NCBI RefSeq assembly: GCF_041529975.1
Contig: NZ_CP168030.1
Coordinates: 2,852,001 to 2,916,000 of the forward strand
Direction: 5' to 3'
Length of the DNA stretch: 64,000 nt
Source of the DNA: Microbacterium maritypicum
Lineage (GTDB): Bacteria; Actinomycetota; Actinomycetes; Actinomycetales; Microbacteriaceae
Positions 9,515 through 19,891 of this stretch are shown piece by piece. Positions within the stretch are counted from its first letter, which is position 1. Each line of letters starts with the position of its first letter. The notes under the pieces were generated by a model. That model did not search any database, had not been told where the DNA came from, and saw only the letters and a program-made list of their open reading frames with translations. A program made the translations under genes and the position numbers.

Positions 9515-10054
9515 TCACTTCGCGGCTCCGGCCGAGACGACCGAGTATCGACCGCAGAGGAAGTTGCGGTTTCGCGCGACCTCGAGAAGCTCCAGGTCGA
9601 GCCGCCGCGGAAGGAGTGGGGCGCCGGAGCCCAGCGTCACCGGCGCGTACTGGACCCACACCTCATCCAGAAGACCTGCGTCCGCGAACTGACCCGCGAG
9701 ATCTCCCCCACCGACGATCCAGATGTCCTGACCCGCGACGGCAGCGAGCATCTCGGCGTGCACGCTGCGCACGTCGTCATGCGTCAGCCGCACATCGGCA
9801 CCCTCCGGGAGCGAGATCTCGCGGTGCGTGAACACCCAGGTGGGCTGACTGTAGCCCCATCGTCCTTCTTCGTGTCGCATCACCCACTCGTACGTCGACG
9901 AACCCATCGCCAGCGCGCCGATGTTCTTCTCGAAGGCGTTGTAGCCCATCGGCCCGTCGGGGTCGACGTCTTGGGTCAGCAGCCAGTCGAGCGAATGCTC
10001 GTCTGTCGCGATGAATCCGTCGAGGCTGGATGCGGTGAAGAAGTGGGTGGCCAT
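9515..10054 (-). CDS. Dihydrofolate-reductase-fold (RibD C-terminal) protein
   Basis: A 179-aa protein of the RibD C-terminal/DHFR-like reductase family. It has the opening FTASSLDGFIA, the central VMRHEE region and the IWIVGGGDLAGQFADAGLLDE motif (NADPH-binding loop). The start at 10054 (MATHFFTASS) is chosen by similarity; the longer frame has an Arg/Cys-rich leader. Family members include riboflavin-pathway reductases and many uncharacterised ones, so the substrate is unknown. It lies between miaA and dapF on the same strand. The true thymidylate-linked DHFR of this window is at 23412. Confidence 0.8.
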   Translation of the reverse strand: MATHFFTASSLDGFIATDEHSLDWLLTQDVDPDGPMGYNAFEKNIGALAMGSSTYEWVMRHEEGRWGYSQPTWVFTHREISLPEGADVRLTHDDVRSVHAEMLAAVAGQDIWIVGGGDLAGQFADAGLLDEVWVQYAPVTLGSGAPLLPRRLDLELLEVARNRNFLCGRYSVVSAGAAK

Positions 10055-10110
10055 GCACCGAGCCTCGCACCTGCCTCCGACATCGCGACGGTCGATCGCG
10101 GCGCGCTGGC

Positions 10111-11022
10111 TCACTCAGCCAGGAGTGCCCCCACGTCCGCCGGAGCATCCCACCACTCCAGGTCGGGATACCGCTTGAACCACGACACCTGTCGACGGGC
10201 GTAGCGGCGTGTGAGCGCCTGCGTCTCGGCGATGGCTTCCGCCGCAGTGAGGGTGCCATCGAGCTGGCCCAGCGCCTGCGCGTACCCGATCGCTCTGGAG
10301 GCAGTGGCACCCCGCTCGAGGCCCATCTGCCTCAGTGCAGCGACTTCGGTCAGTATCCCGGCCTCCCACATCCGCTCGACGCGATCATCCAGGCGGGAGA
10401 CCAGCTGGGAGCGTTCGACGTGCAGGCCGATCAGCCTCGTGCGCTGCTGCCACAGCACGGGCTTCTCCGGCAGTGACGCGCCGTGGGTACTGCTCCCCTG
10501 CGCGAGCACCTCGAGGGCGCGGATGACCCGTCGGCTGTTGCGCGGGTCGACCTTCGCCGCTGCTGCCGGGTCCGCCGACCGGAGCCGATCGAGGAGAACG
10601 TCCAGCCCGTGCGACTCCAGCTCTGCTTCCAGCCCTGCACGGATCTCGGGGTCTCTCGGTGGAAAGTGGAACTCGTAAACGACGCTCGAGACATAGAGGC
10701 CCGAACCGCCGACCAGGATCGCATCGCCTCCGCGTCGGTGGATCGCGCCGACCGCCTCTCGCGCTACGGGCTGGTACCAGGCGACGGCCGCGTCCTGATC
10801 CACTTCACGAACGTCGAAGAGGTGATGCGGGATTCCGCGTCGGTCGGCGACAGGGAGCTTCGCCGTGCCGATGTCCATCCCACGATAGAGCTGCATGGCG
10901 TCGGCGTTCACGATCTCGGCCGGGTTGCCGCGGGCACGGAGAGCCTCCGCCAGATCGAGCGCGAGGTCACTCTTCCCGGTTCCTGTGGCTCCGACTATCG
11001 CCCAGAGGCGCGGTTCGCTCAC
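10111..11022 (-). CDS. miaA: tRNA dimethylallyltransferase
   Basis: Transfers a dimethylallyl group to N6 of A37 in tRNAs reading codons that start with U. The product is 303 aa with the P-loop GATGTGKS near the N-terminus and a downstream DIGTAK segment. The GTG start at 11022 overlaps the miaB TGA by four bases (GTGA), so the two modification enzymes, which act one after the other on the same nucleotide, are translationally coupled. The open frame extends further upstream, but that part is only Arg-rich sequence inside miaB. Confidence 0.93.
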   Translation of the reverse strand: MSEPRLWAIVGATGTGKSDLALDLAEALRARGNPAEIVNADAMQLYRGMDIGTAKLPVADRRGIPHHLFDVREVDQDAAVAWYQPVAREAVGAIHRRGGDAILVGGSGLYVSSVVYEFHFPPRDPEIRAGLEAELESHGLDVLLDRLRSADPAAAAKVDPRNSRRVIRALEVLAQGSSTHGASLPEKPVLWQQRTRLIGLHVERSQLVSRLDDRVERMWEAGILTEVAALRQMGLERGATASRAIGYAQALGQLDGTLTAAEAIAETQALTRRYARRQVSWFKRYPDLEWWDAPADVGALLAE

Positions 11023-12566
11023 ACTCCGACGCGAAGGGTGGGCAGACCGAGGGATACGGCGCGCGGGCCGCCGTCGGACGCCGGAGTCGGGACCGCGCAC
11101 GATTCCGCCTGCGAGCGATCCCAGGCGTCACCCCCGCGCGTTCTACGGATGCGCAGCGGCGCTCCGGTCGGATCGTCGGCAAGCAGGTGGAAGGGGGCCG
11201 CATGGGTGACGCTGACCGTGACGATGTCGCCGGGCCGCGGGAGGTCCGAGCCGGCGGTGACCTCGAAGTGCACCAGACGATTGTCTTCGGCACGGCCGGT
11301 CAGCCGGTGCGTCTCGGCGTCTTTCTTGCCTTCGCCCGTCGAGACGAGAACCTCGACCTGGCATCCGACCTGCTTCTGGTTCTCCTCCAGCGAGATTCGC
11401 TCCTGGAGTGCGATCAGGCGGTTGTACCGTTCCTGGACGATCTCCTTCGGAACCTGATCCTCCATCGTCGCGGCGGGCGTGCCCTCGCGGATCGAGTACT
11501 GGAAGGTGAAGGCTCCGGAGAAGCGGGATTGCTCGACGACGCGCATCGTGTCTTCGAAGTCTTCGTCGGTCTCCCCCGGGAAACCGACGATGATGTCGGT
11601 CGTGATCGAGGCATTCGGGATGCGCGCGCGGACACGATCGAGGATCCCGAGGAAACGCTCACTCCGGTACGACCGCCGCATCGCTTTGAGGATGCGATCG
11701 CTGCCGGACTGCAGCGGCATGTGCAACTGCGGCATCACGCTCGGGGTCTCGGCCATGGCGTCGATCACGTCGTCGGTGAACGCCGCAGGGTGCGGACTCG
11801 TGAAACGGATGCGCTCCAGTCCCTCGATTTCGCCGGCCGCGCGCAGCAGCTTTCCGAACGCCTGTCGGTCGCCGAACTCGACGCCGTACGAATTCACGTT
11901 CTGGCCGAGGAGAGTGACCTCGATGGCGCCGTCTTCGACGAGGAGGCGGATCTCGTTGAGGATGTCGCCGGGACGCCGGTCCTTCTCCTTGCCACGCAGA
12001 CTCGGGACGATGCAGAACGTGCACGTGTTGTTGCAGCCGACCGAGATCGACACCCATCCGCTGTGCGCCGAGTCGCGCTTCGTCGGAAGCGTCGACGGGA
12101 ACACCTCGAGCGACTCGAGGATCTCCAGCTCCGCATCGCCGTTGTGACGTGCACGCTCCAGCAGCCCGGGCAGCGACCCCATGTTGTGCGTGCCGAACAC
12201 GACGTCCACCCAGGGCGCCTTGTCGAGAACTGCCTGCTTGTCCATCTGGGCCAGGCAGCCGCCGACCGCGATCTGCATACCTTCTTTACGACGCTTGACG
12301 GAGGCGAGATGTCCGAGGGTGCCGTAGAGCTTTCCGGCGGCGTTGTCGCGCACCGCGCAGGTGTTGATGATCACCACGTCAGCCTCGGCGCCGTCGAGTG
12401 CACGGACGTAGCCGGCGCTTTCCAGCGATCCGGAGAGCCGTTCGGAGTCGTGCACGTTCATCTGGCACCCGAAAGTACGAACCTCGTACGATCGCTGGCG
12501 TCCGTCTTCGTCGACGGCTGCGGACGAGGCGCTGATGATCGTCGGTTCGCTGCGCGGAATAGTCAT
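11019..12566 (-). CDS. miaB: tRNA-2-methylthio-N6-dimethylallyladenosine synthase
   Basis: A radical-SAM methylthiotransferase that adds the 2-methylthio group to the i6A37 made by MiaA. Three cluster-binding cysteines lie in the N-terminal domain (FGCQMN, NTCAVR, GGCLAQ) and the radical-[11 protein letters not shown] is intact, followed by a TRAM-like region. About 45 residues beyond TRAM form a C-terminal tail I do not recognise. The ATG at 12566 is preferred to an upstream TTG; TAGAAT (12576-12581) is nine bases before it. It ends in a four-base overlap with miaA. Confidence 0.94.
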   Translation of the reverse strand: MTIPRSEPTIISASSAAVDEDGRQRSYEVRTFGCQMNVHDSERLSGSLESAGYVRALDGAEADVVIINTCAVRDNAAGKLYGTLGHLASVKRRKEGMQIAVGGCLAQMDKQAVLDKAPWVDVVFGTHNMGSLPGLLERARHNGDAELEILESLEVFPSTLPTKRDSAHSGWVSISVGCNNTCTFCIVPSLRGKEKDRRPGDILNEIRLLVEDGAIEVTLLGQNVNSYGVEFGDRQAFGKLLRAAGEIEGLERIRFTSPHPAAFTDDVIDAMAETPSVMPQLHMPLQSGSDRILKAMRRSYRSERFLGILDRVRARIPNASITTDIIVGFPGETDEDFEDTMRVVEQSRFSGAFTFQYSIREGTPAATMEDQVPKEIVQERYNRLIALQERISLEENQKQVGCQVEVLVSTGEGKKDAETHRLTGRAEDNRLVHFEVTAGSDLPRPGDIVTVSVTHAAPFHLLADDPTGAPLRIRRTRGGDAWDRSQAESCAVPTPASDGGPRAVSLGLPTLRVGV

Positions 12567-12615
12567 GATCAAACCATTCTACGAGCCGTGCGGATGCGGT
12601 TGCTGCGTCGCTTGC

Positions 12616-13472
12616 TCAGTCCGAATCGACGAATCGGACGCCCGAGCTCGACGCACTCGGGCCAGTCTCCCGCAGTGCCTGCTTGGCCGCCTTCATCGCG
12701 ACGGACCCGTTGTAGCCACGGCGAGAGAGCTGCCCCACCAGACGCCGAAGGGCGGTGTCGTTGTCGAGTCGGCCCAACGAACGTGCCTTGGTGCGGGCGA
12801 ATTCGAGGGCCCGCTCATCGTCATCATCCGGCAATTCGTCGAGTGCAGCGTCGATCACGTCGCGAGGAATACCCCGTTGAGCGAGTGCGCGCGACAGAGC
12901 GACCCTCCCCTGTCCCTTCCGCTCGACCCCCGATGTCACCAGAACACCGGCAAGAGCGGCATCGTCGAGGTAGCCACGACGGCAGAAGTCGTCGATCACG
13001 TCGTCGATCACAGCGTTATCGAGCCCGTGCCCCCTCAGCGCCTGACGCGCTTCGGAGACCGAGAGAGATCGAGTCCGTAGCTTTCTCACGAGGGACTCCT
13101 CGGCCGCCGTGCGGATCTCGTCGAGCTCTCCCGGCTCCTCAGCAATTCCCTGCGCGACGGGTGGGATCCCGAGCGCGTGAAGTCTCGGCGCGGTCTTCGA
13201 TGCTTCCGACCCAGCTCGGGCTGATGCCCCACGGGCGGGATGACGGTCGCTGGGAGCGCCGAACTCGGCCCGGCTTTCAGCGCGAGAGGTGCGCTCTCGC
13301 GCATCCCATGTGGACCGCCACTGGCCTGCGTCACCGGGGCCCGCGGAAGCGTCGTCTGAGAGGTCATCGCCGCCAGGAGCGACAGCAAGCGGCTCGGCCT
13401 TCTTCACGGCGCGTCCGAAGAGCGGAATGATGGGGGCGATCCGGTCGGGATCGCCCCCACGAGTGTCACTCA

Positions 13473-13473
<1 letters not shown>
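12616..13473 (-). CDS. recX: RecA regulator RecX with long N-terminal extension
   Basis: RecX binds RecA filaments and limits strand exchange. The C-terminal part (about residues 115-275) carries the repeated three-helix units, for example KLRTRSLSVSEARQAL and the paired RGYLDDA / RRGYNGS motifs. The product is 285 aa, against about 150-200 for many homologues. The first roughly 110 residues are low-complexity, Arg/Asp/Ala-rich and probably disordered. Its ATG overlaps the recA stop by one base (TGATG at 13471-13475), so synthesis is tied to RecA. Confidence 0.9.
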
Positions 13474-14522
<1,049 letters not shown>

Positions 14523-14704
14523 GGTCTGCTCCTTCTGCGCGCGTGGTGCCGCCTGTAGGCTGTCGCGGCTCTCCCGGTTGGGAGGAACTCTCCGACAAGG
14601 CGTAATGGCTCTTCGGCTTGTTTCCACCGTAGGAGAGGCCACCGACATCGACGCCGAGAGCTCGCATACCGTGGAGAACAGATTCCCTGAACCACTTGTG
14701 CAGA

Positions 14705-14734
14705 AGACTACGCCCGCTTCGAACAGATCTTCGA
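14705..14734 (-). promoter_or_regulatory. SOS (LexA) box and -10 element of recA
   Basis: TCGAACAGATCTTCGA at 14719-14734 matches the actinobacterial/Bacillus-type LexA site TCGAAC-N4-GTTCGA with one mismatch. On the minus strand TAGTCT (14705-14710) could be the -10, which would place the -35 inside the box, the usual geometry for LexA repression. It lies in the DUF3046-recA gap. The 190-base region between this site and the recA ribosome-binding site holds no other gene that I can see. Confidence 0.7.
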
Positions 14735-14789
14735 CGACACGCCGATCATCGCAGGCCGTGTCCCGTAACCTGCGGACACCCTCCAGGGT

Positions 14790-15014
14790 TCAACGCCCTC
14801 GCGGCTCCTGCCGTCCGACGCCGTGCCGACGGTTCTCCGGAACATCCATCTCTGCGCAGAGCGCCAACCAGATCTCCCGCGGCGGCGTGCCGTCCTCCAG
14901 AGCTTCGAGCGCCGTACGGCCACGCAAGGCTGAAAGCCCGAGGTCGTTCACCAATGACGAGGCTCGCGCCTGGAACTCGGTGTCGACGGCGCGAAGGAAC
15001 TCGCTACGACGCAT
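14790..15014 (-). CDS. DUF3046 protein
   Basis: A 74-aa protein with the DUF3046 pattern MRRSEF, a central LSALRGRTALEAL and the IWLALCAEMDVP block. The family occurs in actinobacteria, typically just upstream of recA, as here. GGGTGAG precedes the ATG. No function is established, and nothing in the sequence suggests catalysis or membrane association. It follows clgR with 20 bases between them and is likely co-transcribed with it. Confidence 0.85.
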   Translation of the reverse strand: MRRSEFLRAVDTEFQARASSLVNDLGLSALRGRTALEALEDGTPPREIWLALCAEMDVPENRRHGVGRQEPRGR

Positions 15015-15034
15015 CGCTCACCCGCATGCGAAGC

Positions 15035-15343
15035 TCAGTGCAGCGAGAGCTGAGGCTCGACCGACGCGACGAGGTCGTCCGGAACGACATCCGGGAAGAC
15101 CTGAATGCCCTCGAGTACAGAGATGCGGTCCCCGACCTCACGCATGATCGTCGAGATGGGCACGTCGAGAGCATCGGCGACGGATGCGAGGATCTCGCTC
15201 GACGCCTCCTTCTGGCCCCGCTCGACCTCACTGAGGTAGCCGAGCGCCACCGACGCTTTGCTTGCGACCTGCCGGAGCGTGCGCCCCTTCTGCAGGCGGA
15301 AGTCCCTCAGCACATCGCCGATTTCCTGTCGTACAAGAATCAT
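15035..15343 (-). CDS. clgR: XRE-family regulator, probably ClgR
   Basis: A 102-aa helix-turn-helix protein with the recognition region LRQVASKASVALGYLSEVERG at about 23-43. In actinobacteria a regulator of this type between cinA and recA is ClgR, activator of the clp and other protease genes. A GGGGAGGAGG ribosome-binding site precedes the ATG, and a TAGACT -10 lies at 15395-15400. In mycobacteria clgR is followed by pspA; here the next gene is DUF3046. ClgR would link to tmRNA biology, since ALAA-tagged proteins are Clp substrates. The assignment rests on context plus the HTH. Confidence 0.82.
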   Translation of the reverse strand: MILVRQEIGDVLRDFRLQKGRTLRQVASKASVALGYLSEVERGQKEASSEILASVADALDVPISTIMREVGDRISVLEGIQVFPDVVPDDLVASVEPQLSLH

Positions 15344-15484
15344 CGGAACCTCCTCCCCATGTGATCGTTCGAGGTCTCCCCCGATGAGACAGCCAGTCTA
15401 GTACTCCTGACCTGCCCGAAATCTACCCCTGCACTCTGTGGTTTGAATGTGAGCACATCGGTAATAACCGACATCGGACCGTCA

Positions 15485-15973
15485 CTATTCCTGGACGAAC
15501 TCGAGCAACGTTTGGAGAGCCGCCACCACCGTCAGAGCGCGGATCGAATCACGGTCACCCTGCAGGTGCAGCGCCTTCGTCGACGAGCCGTCGGGCGTCA
15601 CGATCCCGACGTGCACCGTTCCCACCGGCTGGCCGTCGGGGGAATCCGGGCCGGCGATGCCGGTCGTCGAGACCCCGACGTCAGCCGGGACTCCGTCTAC
15701 GTTCACGACGCGGCGCACGCCGTCTGCCATCTGCAAGGCGACCTGCGGGTGGACCGGCCCGTGAGTAGCGAGGAGCTCGGCATCCACACCGAGGACCGTC
15801 GCCTTGACCGGGGTCGCATAGGCCACCACACCACCGAGCAAGACCGCGGAAGCCCCCGGAACCGACACGATCTCGGCGCACAGCGCGCCGCCCGTGAGCG
15901 ACTCGGCGACGCCCAGAGTCCAACCGCGGCGTGTCAGAGCCGACAGCAGTGCGGCGGCGCCCGCGTCGCTCAT
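15485..15973 (-). CDS. cinA: CinA C-terminal-domain amidohydrolase
   Basis: A 162-aa stand-alone CinA C-terminal domain. It has the opening VAESLTGG, GGVVAYAT, the STTGIAGPDSP block and VGTVHVGI. In characterised members this domain (PncC) deamidates nicotinamide mononucleotide; the N-terminal MoCF domain of long CinA proteins is absent. The ATG at 15973 overlaps the pgsA stop by four bases (ATGA); the longer open frame is only pgsA read in another frame. It ends about 140 bases from clgR. Confidence 0.88.
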   Translation of the reverse strand: MSDAGAAALLSALTRRGWTLGVAESLTGGALCAEIVSVPGASAVLLGGVVAYATPVKATVLGVDAELLATHGPVHPQVALQMADGVRRVVNVDGVPADVGVSTTGIAGPDSPDGQPVGTVHVGIVTPDGSSTKALHLQGDRDSIRALTVVAALQTLLEFVQE

Positions 15974-16548
15974 GCCTGCTTCTGGCGCGATCCGCGTGCC
16001 TGCGCGACGATGTAGTCGATCCCGCTCGCCACCGTGAGCACGAGGACAATGACCATCAGGATGAAGGTGATCAGCGTCCAGGCATCGAGGCCGATGAGGA
16101 CGTGTAGGGGAAGCAACGCCCACCCGAGTGCGACCCCCTGGAACGCCGTCTTGATCTTGCCCATCCAGGCAGCCGCGACCACATGCTCGCTCGCGACCAT
16201 GAGACGGTGGATCGTGATCCCCCACTCACGGATGAGGATGATCGCGACGATCCACCAGCTGACCTCACCGAGGATGGCGAGGCCGATGAAGCCCGCTCCG
16301 GTGAGCATCTTGTCGGCGATCGGGTCCCAGAGTTTGCCGAAGTCACTGACGATGTCGTACTTGCGTGCGAGGTAACCGTCGACCCAGTCGGTGGAGATCC
16401 CGACGATGAAGATGATGGCGGCCGCCCAGCGGAGGCCGGGCTCGGGGAGTCCGTAGGTGCCACCGAACAGCAGCAGGACGAAGAAGATGACCGCCAGCGG
16501 GATGCGCGCGACGGTGATGGCGTTGGGCAGCTGCCGAGGAATCGTCAT
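15970..16548 (-). CDS. pgsA: CDP-diacylglycerol-glycerol-3-phosphate 3-phosphatidyltransferase
   Basis: An integral-membrane CDP-alcohol phosphotransferase making phosphatidylglycerol phosphate. It is 192 aa with the complete family motif D54, DG57-58, AR61-62, G71, D75, D79, and about five hydrophobic segments. Its ATG overlaps the ftsK stop by one base (TGATG) and its own stop overlaps cinA by four, so ftsK, pgsA and cinA form a tightly coupled run. Another CDP-alcohol transferase such as phosphatidylinositol-phosphate synthase is less likely given this gene order. Confidence 0.9.
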   Translation of the reverse strand: MTIPRQLPNAITVARIPLAVIFFVLLLFGGTYGLPEPGLRWAAAIIFIVGISTDWVDGYLARKYDIVSDFGKLWDPIADKMLTGAGFIGLAILGEVSWWIVAIILIREWGITIHRLMVASEHVVAAAWMGKIKTAFQGVALGWALLPLHVLIGLDAWTLITFILMVIVLVLTVASGIDYIVAQARGSRQKQA

Positions 16549-19259
16549 CAGTCGCGCCCCGTCAGGCCCCAGGCGTCTTCGTCGCCGCCGTCGGCCTCCA
16601 CCTCGGGGAGTCCTTCATACTGGGCGGCGATCGGATCATGCGGCTGAGGCATCGGCGGAACCGGAGGGGCTGCCGGAGCCGGGGAGGCCGCCGGAGCATC
16701 GTCTCCGCGCAGCTTCGCCATCACCTGTGGGAGCTGCTCGGCCGTGGCCAGCACGTCGCGGGCCTTCGACCCCTCGGAGGGTCCGACGATCTCACGGGAC
16801 TCCAGAAGGTCCATCAGGCGACCCGCCTTGGCGAAGCCGACACGCAGCTTGCGCTGGAGCATCGATGTGGAGCCGAACTGCGATGAGACGATGAGCTCGG
16901 CTGCGGCGAGCAGAAGCTCCAGGTCATCGCCGATGTCTTCGTCGACTTCCTTCTTCTTCGTCGGCTCCATCGCCTCCTGCACATCGGGTCGGTAGTCCGG
17001 CCGAGCCTGACGGGTGACGTGCTTGACGACGGCGTCGATCTCCTTCTCATCGACCCACGCACCCTGCAGACGGAACGGCTTCGACGATCCCATCGGCGAG
17101 AACAGCGCGTCGCCCTGCCCGATCAGCTTGTCGGCCCCGGGGCTGTCCAGGATGACGCGGCTGTCGGTGACGCTCGTGACAGCGAAGGCGAGACGGGACG
17201 GCACGTTGGCCTTGATGAGACCGGTGACCACGTCGACGCTGGGGCGCTGCGTGGCGAGGACCAGGTGGATACCCGAAGCTCGCGCGAGCTGCGTGATGCG
17301 GACGATCGAGTCCTCCACGTCACGAGGCGCGACCATCATCAGGTCGGCCAGCTCGTCGACCACGACGAGGAGGTACGGGTACGGCTTGAGAACTCGCTCG
17401 CTGCCCACAGGGAGTTCGACTTCGCCGGCGCGCACGGCGCGGTTGAAGTCATCGATGTGACGGAAGCCGAACGACGCGAGGTCGTCGTACCGCATGTCCA
17501 TCTCCTTCACGACCCACTGCAGCGCCTCGGCCGCCTTCTTCGGGTTCGTGATGATGGGCGTGATGAGGTGCGGGACGCCGGCGTAGCTGGTGAGCTCGAC
17601 GCGTTTCGGGTCGATCAGGACCATACGCACGTCAGCGGGGCGAGCGCGCATCAGCAGGCTCGTGATCATGGAGTTCACGAAGCTCGACTTACCGGAACCG
17701 GTGGAACCGGCCACCAGGAGGTGCGGCATCTTCGCGAGGTTCGCGATGACGATGTTGCCACCGACGTCTTTGCCGACGCCGATGGTCATCGGGTGCGTGC
17801 TCTTCTGCGCGGCCGGCGACCGGAGGACGTCGCCGAGCGCGACCATCTCCTTGTCGGCGTTCGGGATCTCGATGCCGATCGCGCTCTTGCCGGGGATCGG
17901 CGAGAGGATGCGGACGTCGTTCGACGCCACGGCGTAGGCGAAGTTGTTGCTCAGCTGCAGGATCTTCTCGACCTTGACGCCGTGACCGACCTCGACCTCG
18001 TACTGCGTGACCGTCGGCCCGCGCGAGAAGCCGGTGACCTTCGCGTCGACCTTGAACTGCGTCAGCACGCTGGTGATCTGCTCGATCACCTTGTCGGTGG
18101 CCTCGGAACGAAGAACCGGCGGCGGGCCTTCGACGAGGAGGCCCGGAGAGGGCAGGATGTACGGCGTGACGGGGGCCTGAGGTCCGCGGTCGCCCGGGCC
18201 CTCAGTACCGAACCCGTCGAGCCCCGGAAGCTCCGGCACCTCGCCGGTGTCGGAGGAGTCATCGAGAAGCGCCGTCGTCTGCTGCTCGGCAAGCGAATCG
18301 GCGACCGACCTGACGTCGGATAGCACCTCGGTCGCGGCGTCGTAGGGATTCTCGACGACGACCGCCTGGTCGTAGGCCGGAGTCGGATCGGAGGTCGTGA
18401 GCAATGCGGTGATGTCATCCGAGCCGAGGGTGCCCTCGTCAGGGTCCTCTTCACGGCCGGTCTTGTTGCGACGCCACCAGGGCAGCACATCGGGGTCGTC
18501 GACCTTGTCGGCGTCGTCGATCGCCGCCGCGTCCTTGGCGGGCTTCTCCGGACGCTCGGCGTCGAACATCCAGGCGTAGAGATCACCGAGACGGGAACCG
18601 ATGCGGTTCGGCGGCGTCTTGGTGAGGATCAGGATGCTGAGTGCGGCCAGCAACGCGAGCACGACGTACGCAGGGATATTCGTGAGGTAAGTCAGCGGCT
18701 GCCCTACCAACCACCCGAGCAACCCGCCCCCCGTGTTCAACGCCGTGATGTTCGGCTGGGGCTGTGGTTGTCCACCGGCGACATGGCAAAAACCTGCCAG
18801 GGAGATCACGAACAGGCCGAAACCGAAGCCGATGCGTCCGTTGTCGTGAACCGACGCGGGGTGACGGAACAGCCAACCGGCCAGCACCAGCAGAAGCAGT
18901 GGCATGATGAACGCCACTCTGCCGACGAGCAGCCCCACCGAGTAGGCACTGATGTTCTCGGCCGCTTCGTTGCCGATGAAGACCCACTCGTTCACGGCGC
19001 CGAGAGCCGCGAGCAGCACGAGGAGGAACGGGAAGCCGTCGCGGCGGTCGTCCTTCTCCAGCGCCTCAGGCCCGAAGGCGCGGAAGAGCCCGCCGACGCC
19101 GTGGGCAAGTCCGATCCAGGCCTGGACTGCAACCGGAGGCTTGTCTGCCTCGTCGATGTACTTCTTGGGAGCGGGCTGGGCCTTGGTAGCCGTCTGCCGC
19201 TTGGGGCGCGACGGCGCGCTTGTCGACGCGCGCTCTGTCTTCGTGGTGCTCCTGGCCAT
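16548..19259 (-). CDS. ftsK: DNA translocase FtsK/SpoIIIE
   Basis: A septum-located motor that pumps DNA and directs XerCD recombination during chromosome segregation. It is 903 aa. Residues about 75-215 hold four to five membrane helices, 225-385 form an acidic low-complexity linker, and the motor domain has Walker A GSTGSGKS at 518-525 plus the [11 protein letters not shown]alker B. A gamma winged helix ([21 protein letters not shown]) follows, then a short Pro/Ala tail. The ATG is six bases after TAACGT (19266-19271), so the mRNA is probably leaderless. Confidence 0.95.
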   Translation of the reverse strand: MARSTTKTERASTSAPSRPKRQTATKAQPAPKKYIDEADKPPVAVQAWIGLAHGVGGLFRAFGPEALEKDDRRDGFPFLLVLLAALGAVNEWVFIGNEAAENISAYSVGLLVGRVAFIMPLLLLVLAGWLFRHPASVHDNGRIGFGFGLFVISLAGFCHVAGGQPQPQPNITALNTGGGLLGWLVGQPLTYLTNIPAYVVLALLAALSILILTKTPPNRIGSRLGDLYAWMFDAERPEKPAKDAAAIDDADKVDDPDVLPWWRRNKTGREEDPDEGTLGSDDITALLTTSDPTPAYDQAVVVENPYDAATEVLSDVRSVADSLAEQQTTALLDDSSDTGEVPELPGLDGFGTEGPGDRGPQAPVTPYILPSPGLLVEGPPPVLRSEATDKVIEQITSVLTQFKVDAKVTGFSRGPTVTQYEVEVGHGVKVEKILQLSNNFAYAVASNDVRILSPIPGKSAIGIEIPNADKEMVALGDVLRSPAAQKSTHPMTIGVGKDVGGNIVIANLAKMPHLLVAGSTGSGKSSFVNSMITSLLMRARPADVRMVLIDPKRVELTSYAGVPHLITPIITNPKKAAEALQWVVKEMDMRYDDLASFGFRHIDDFNRAVRAGEVELPVGSERVLKPYPYLLVVVDELADLMMVAPRDVEDSIVRITQLARASGIHLVLATQRPSVDVVTGLIKANVPSRLAFAVTSVTDSRVILDSPGADKLIGQGDALFSPMGSSKPFRLQGAWVDEKEIDAVVKHVTRQARPDYRPDVQEAMEPTKKKEVDEDIGDDLELLLAAAELIVSSQFGSTSMLQRKLRVGFAKAGRLMDLLESREIVGPSEGSKARDVLATAEQLPQVMAKLRGDDAPAASPAPAAPPVPPMPQPHDPIAAQYEGLPEVEADGGDEDAWGLTGRD

Positions 19260-19332
19260 GCTCTCACGTTACGACCAACGGCCGACATCTCCGCGTAATG
19301 ACGCGGCATTCCACCGATCCTCGCGACGCCGA

Positions 19333-19827
19333 CTACCGGGTCCGACGCGCCATGGTTTCGCGCGACTCTCCTTCCGCCACGAGGGCGAACCCCTCGGCGC
19401 GATACAGATTGCGGGCGAAGTTGTCGCGTTCGACGCTCAGGCTGATCCGCGCATGCCCCTGCGTACCGGCGAGCTCGATGACACCGCGCAGGAGAGCGCG
19501 TCCGACACCGCGTGCACGCCAGAGCGGATGCACGCCGATGATCAGCTCCGGAACGGCGACGCCGACGAAGCCGAACCCCGGCGCATTCTGCGGGAGCACG
19601 CGATACCAGGCCGCACCCACGGGCACCTCGTGTGCACCGGTGGCCACCAGCCCGTCATCGGCCATGCGCTTCCACCCCGCGAGATAGCGCCGATGGTCGG
19701 CAGAGTTCAACACCTCATGCCGCGGACGCACTCCCCCGGCGCGCCAGCTCGCCGCCTCGACGAGCATGTCGCCGAGGAACATCGCATCAGTCTGCGCCGC
19801 CCTGCGAAGGGCAAAGCCGCTGTCCAT
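19333..19827 (-). CDS. GNAT-family N-acetyltransferase
   Basis: A 164-aa acetyltransferase of the GNAT fold. The acetyl-CoA-binding loop is seen as HPLWRARGVGRALL, and the ISLSVERDNFARNLYRAEGF block is the typical beta-5/alpha-4 region. TATGCT (19834-19839) lies six bases before the ATG with no Shine-Dalgarno. It lies between rnj and ftsK on the same strand but appears to have its own promoter. The acceptor (small molecule or protein) is unknown. Confidence 0.83.
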   Translation of the reverse strand: MDSGFALRRAAQTDAMFLGDMLVEAASWRAGGVRPRHEVLNSADHRRYLAGWKRMADDGLVATGAHEVPVGAAWYRVLPQNAPGFGFVGVAVPELIIGVHPLWRARGVGRALLRGVIELAGTQGHARISLSVERDNFARNLYRAEGFALVAEGESRETMARRTR

Positions 19828-19891
19828 GCCGCGAGCATAGAACCGGGGTGTTACGCCGGGATGACGGCCGACCGTGAATACCGAGCGACCG

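Noticed and set aside
10659..13430. A 923-codon open frame on the plus strand across miaA, miaB and recX
   Set aside because: It is an antisense shadow of three well-supported genes; Arg/His-rich composition, no domains. Long shadows are expected at this GC content and codon bias.
15458..15471. TCGGT-AATA-ACCGA as a ClgR operator
   Set aside because: Only five-base arms and it does not match the CGC-N5-GCG type of ClgR site; position upstream of the clgR promoter is not decisive.
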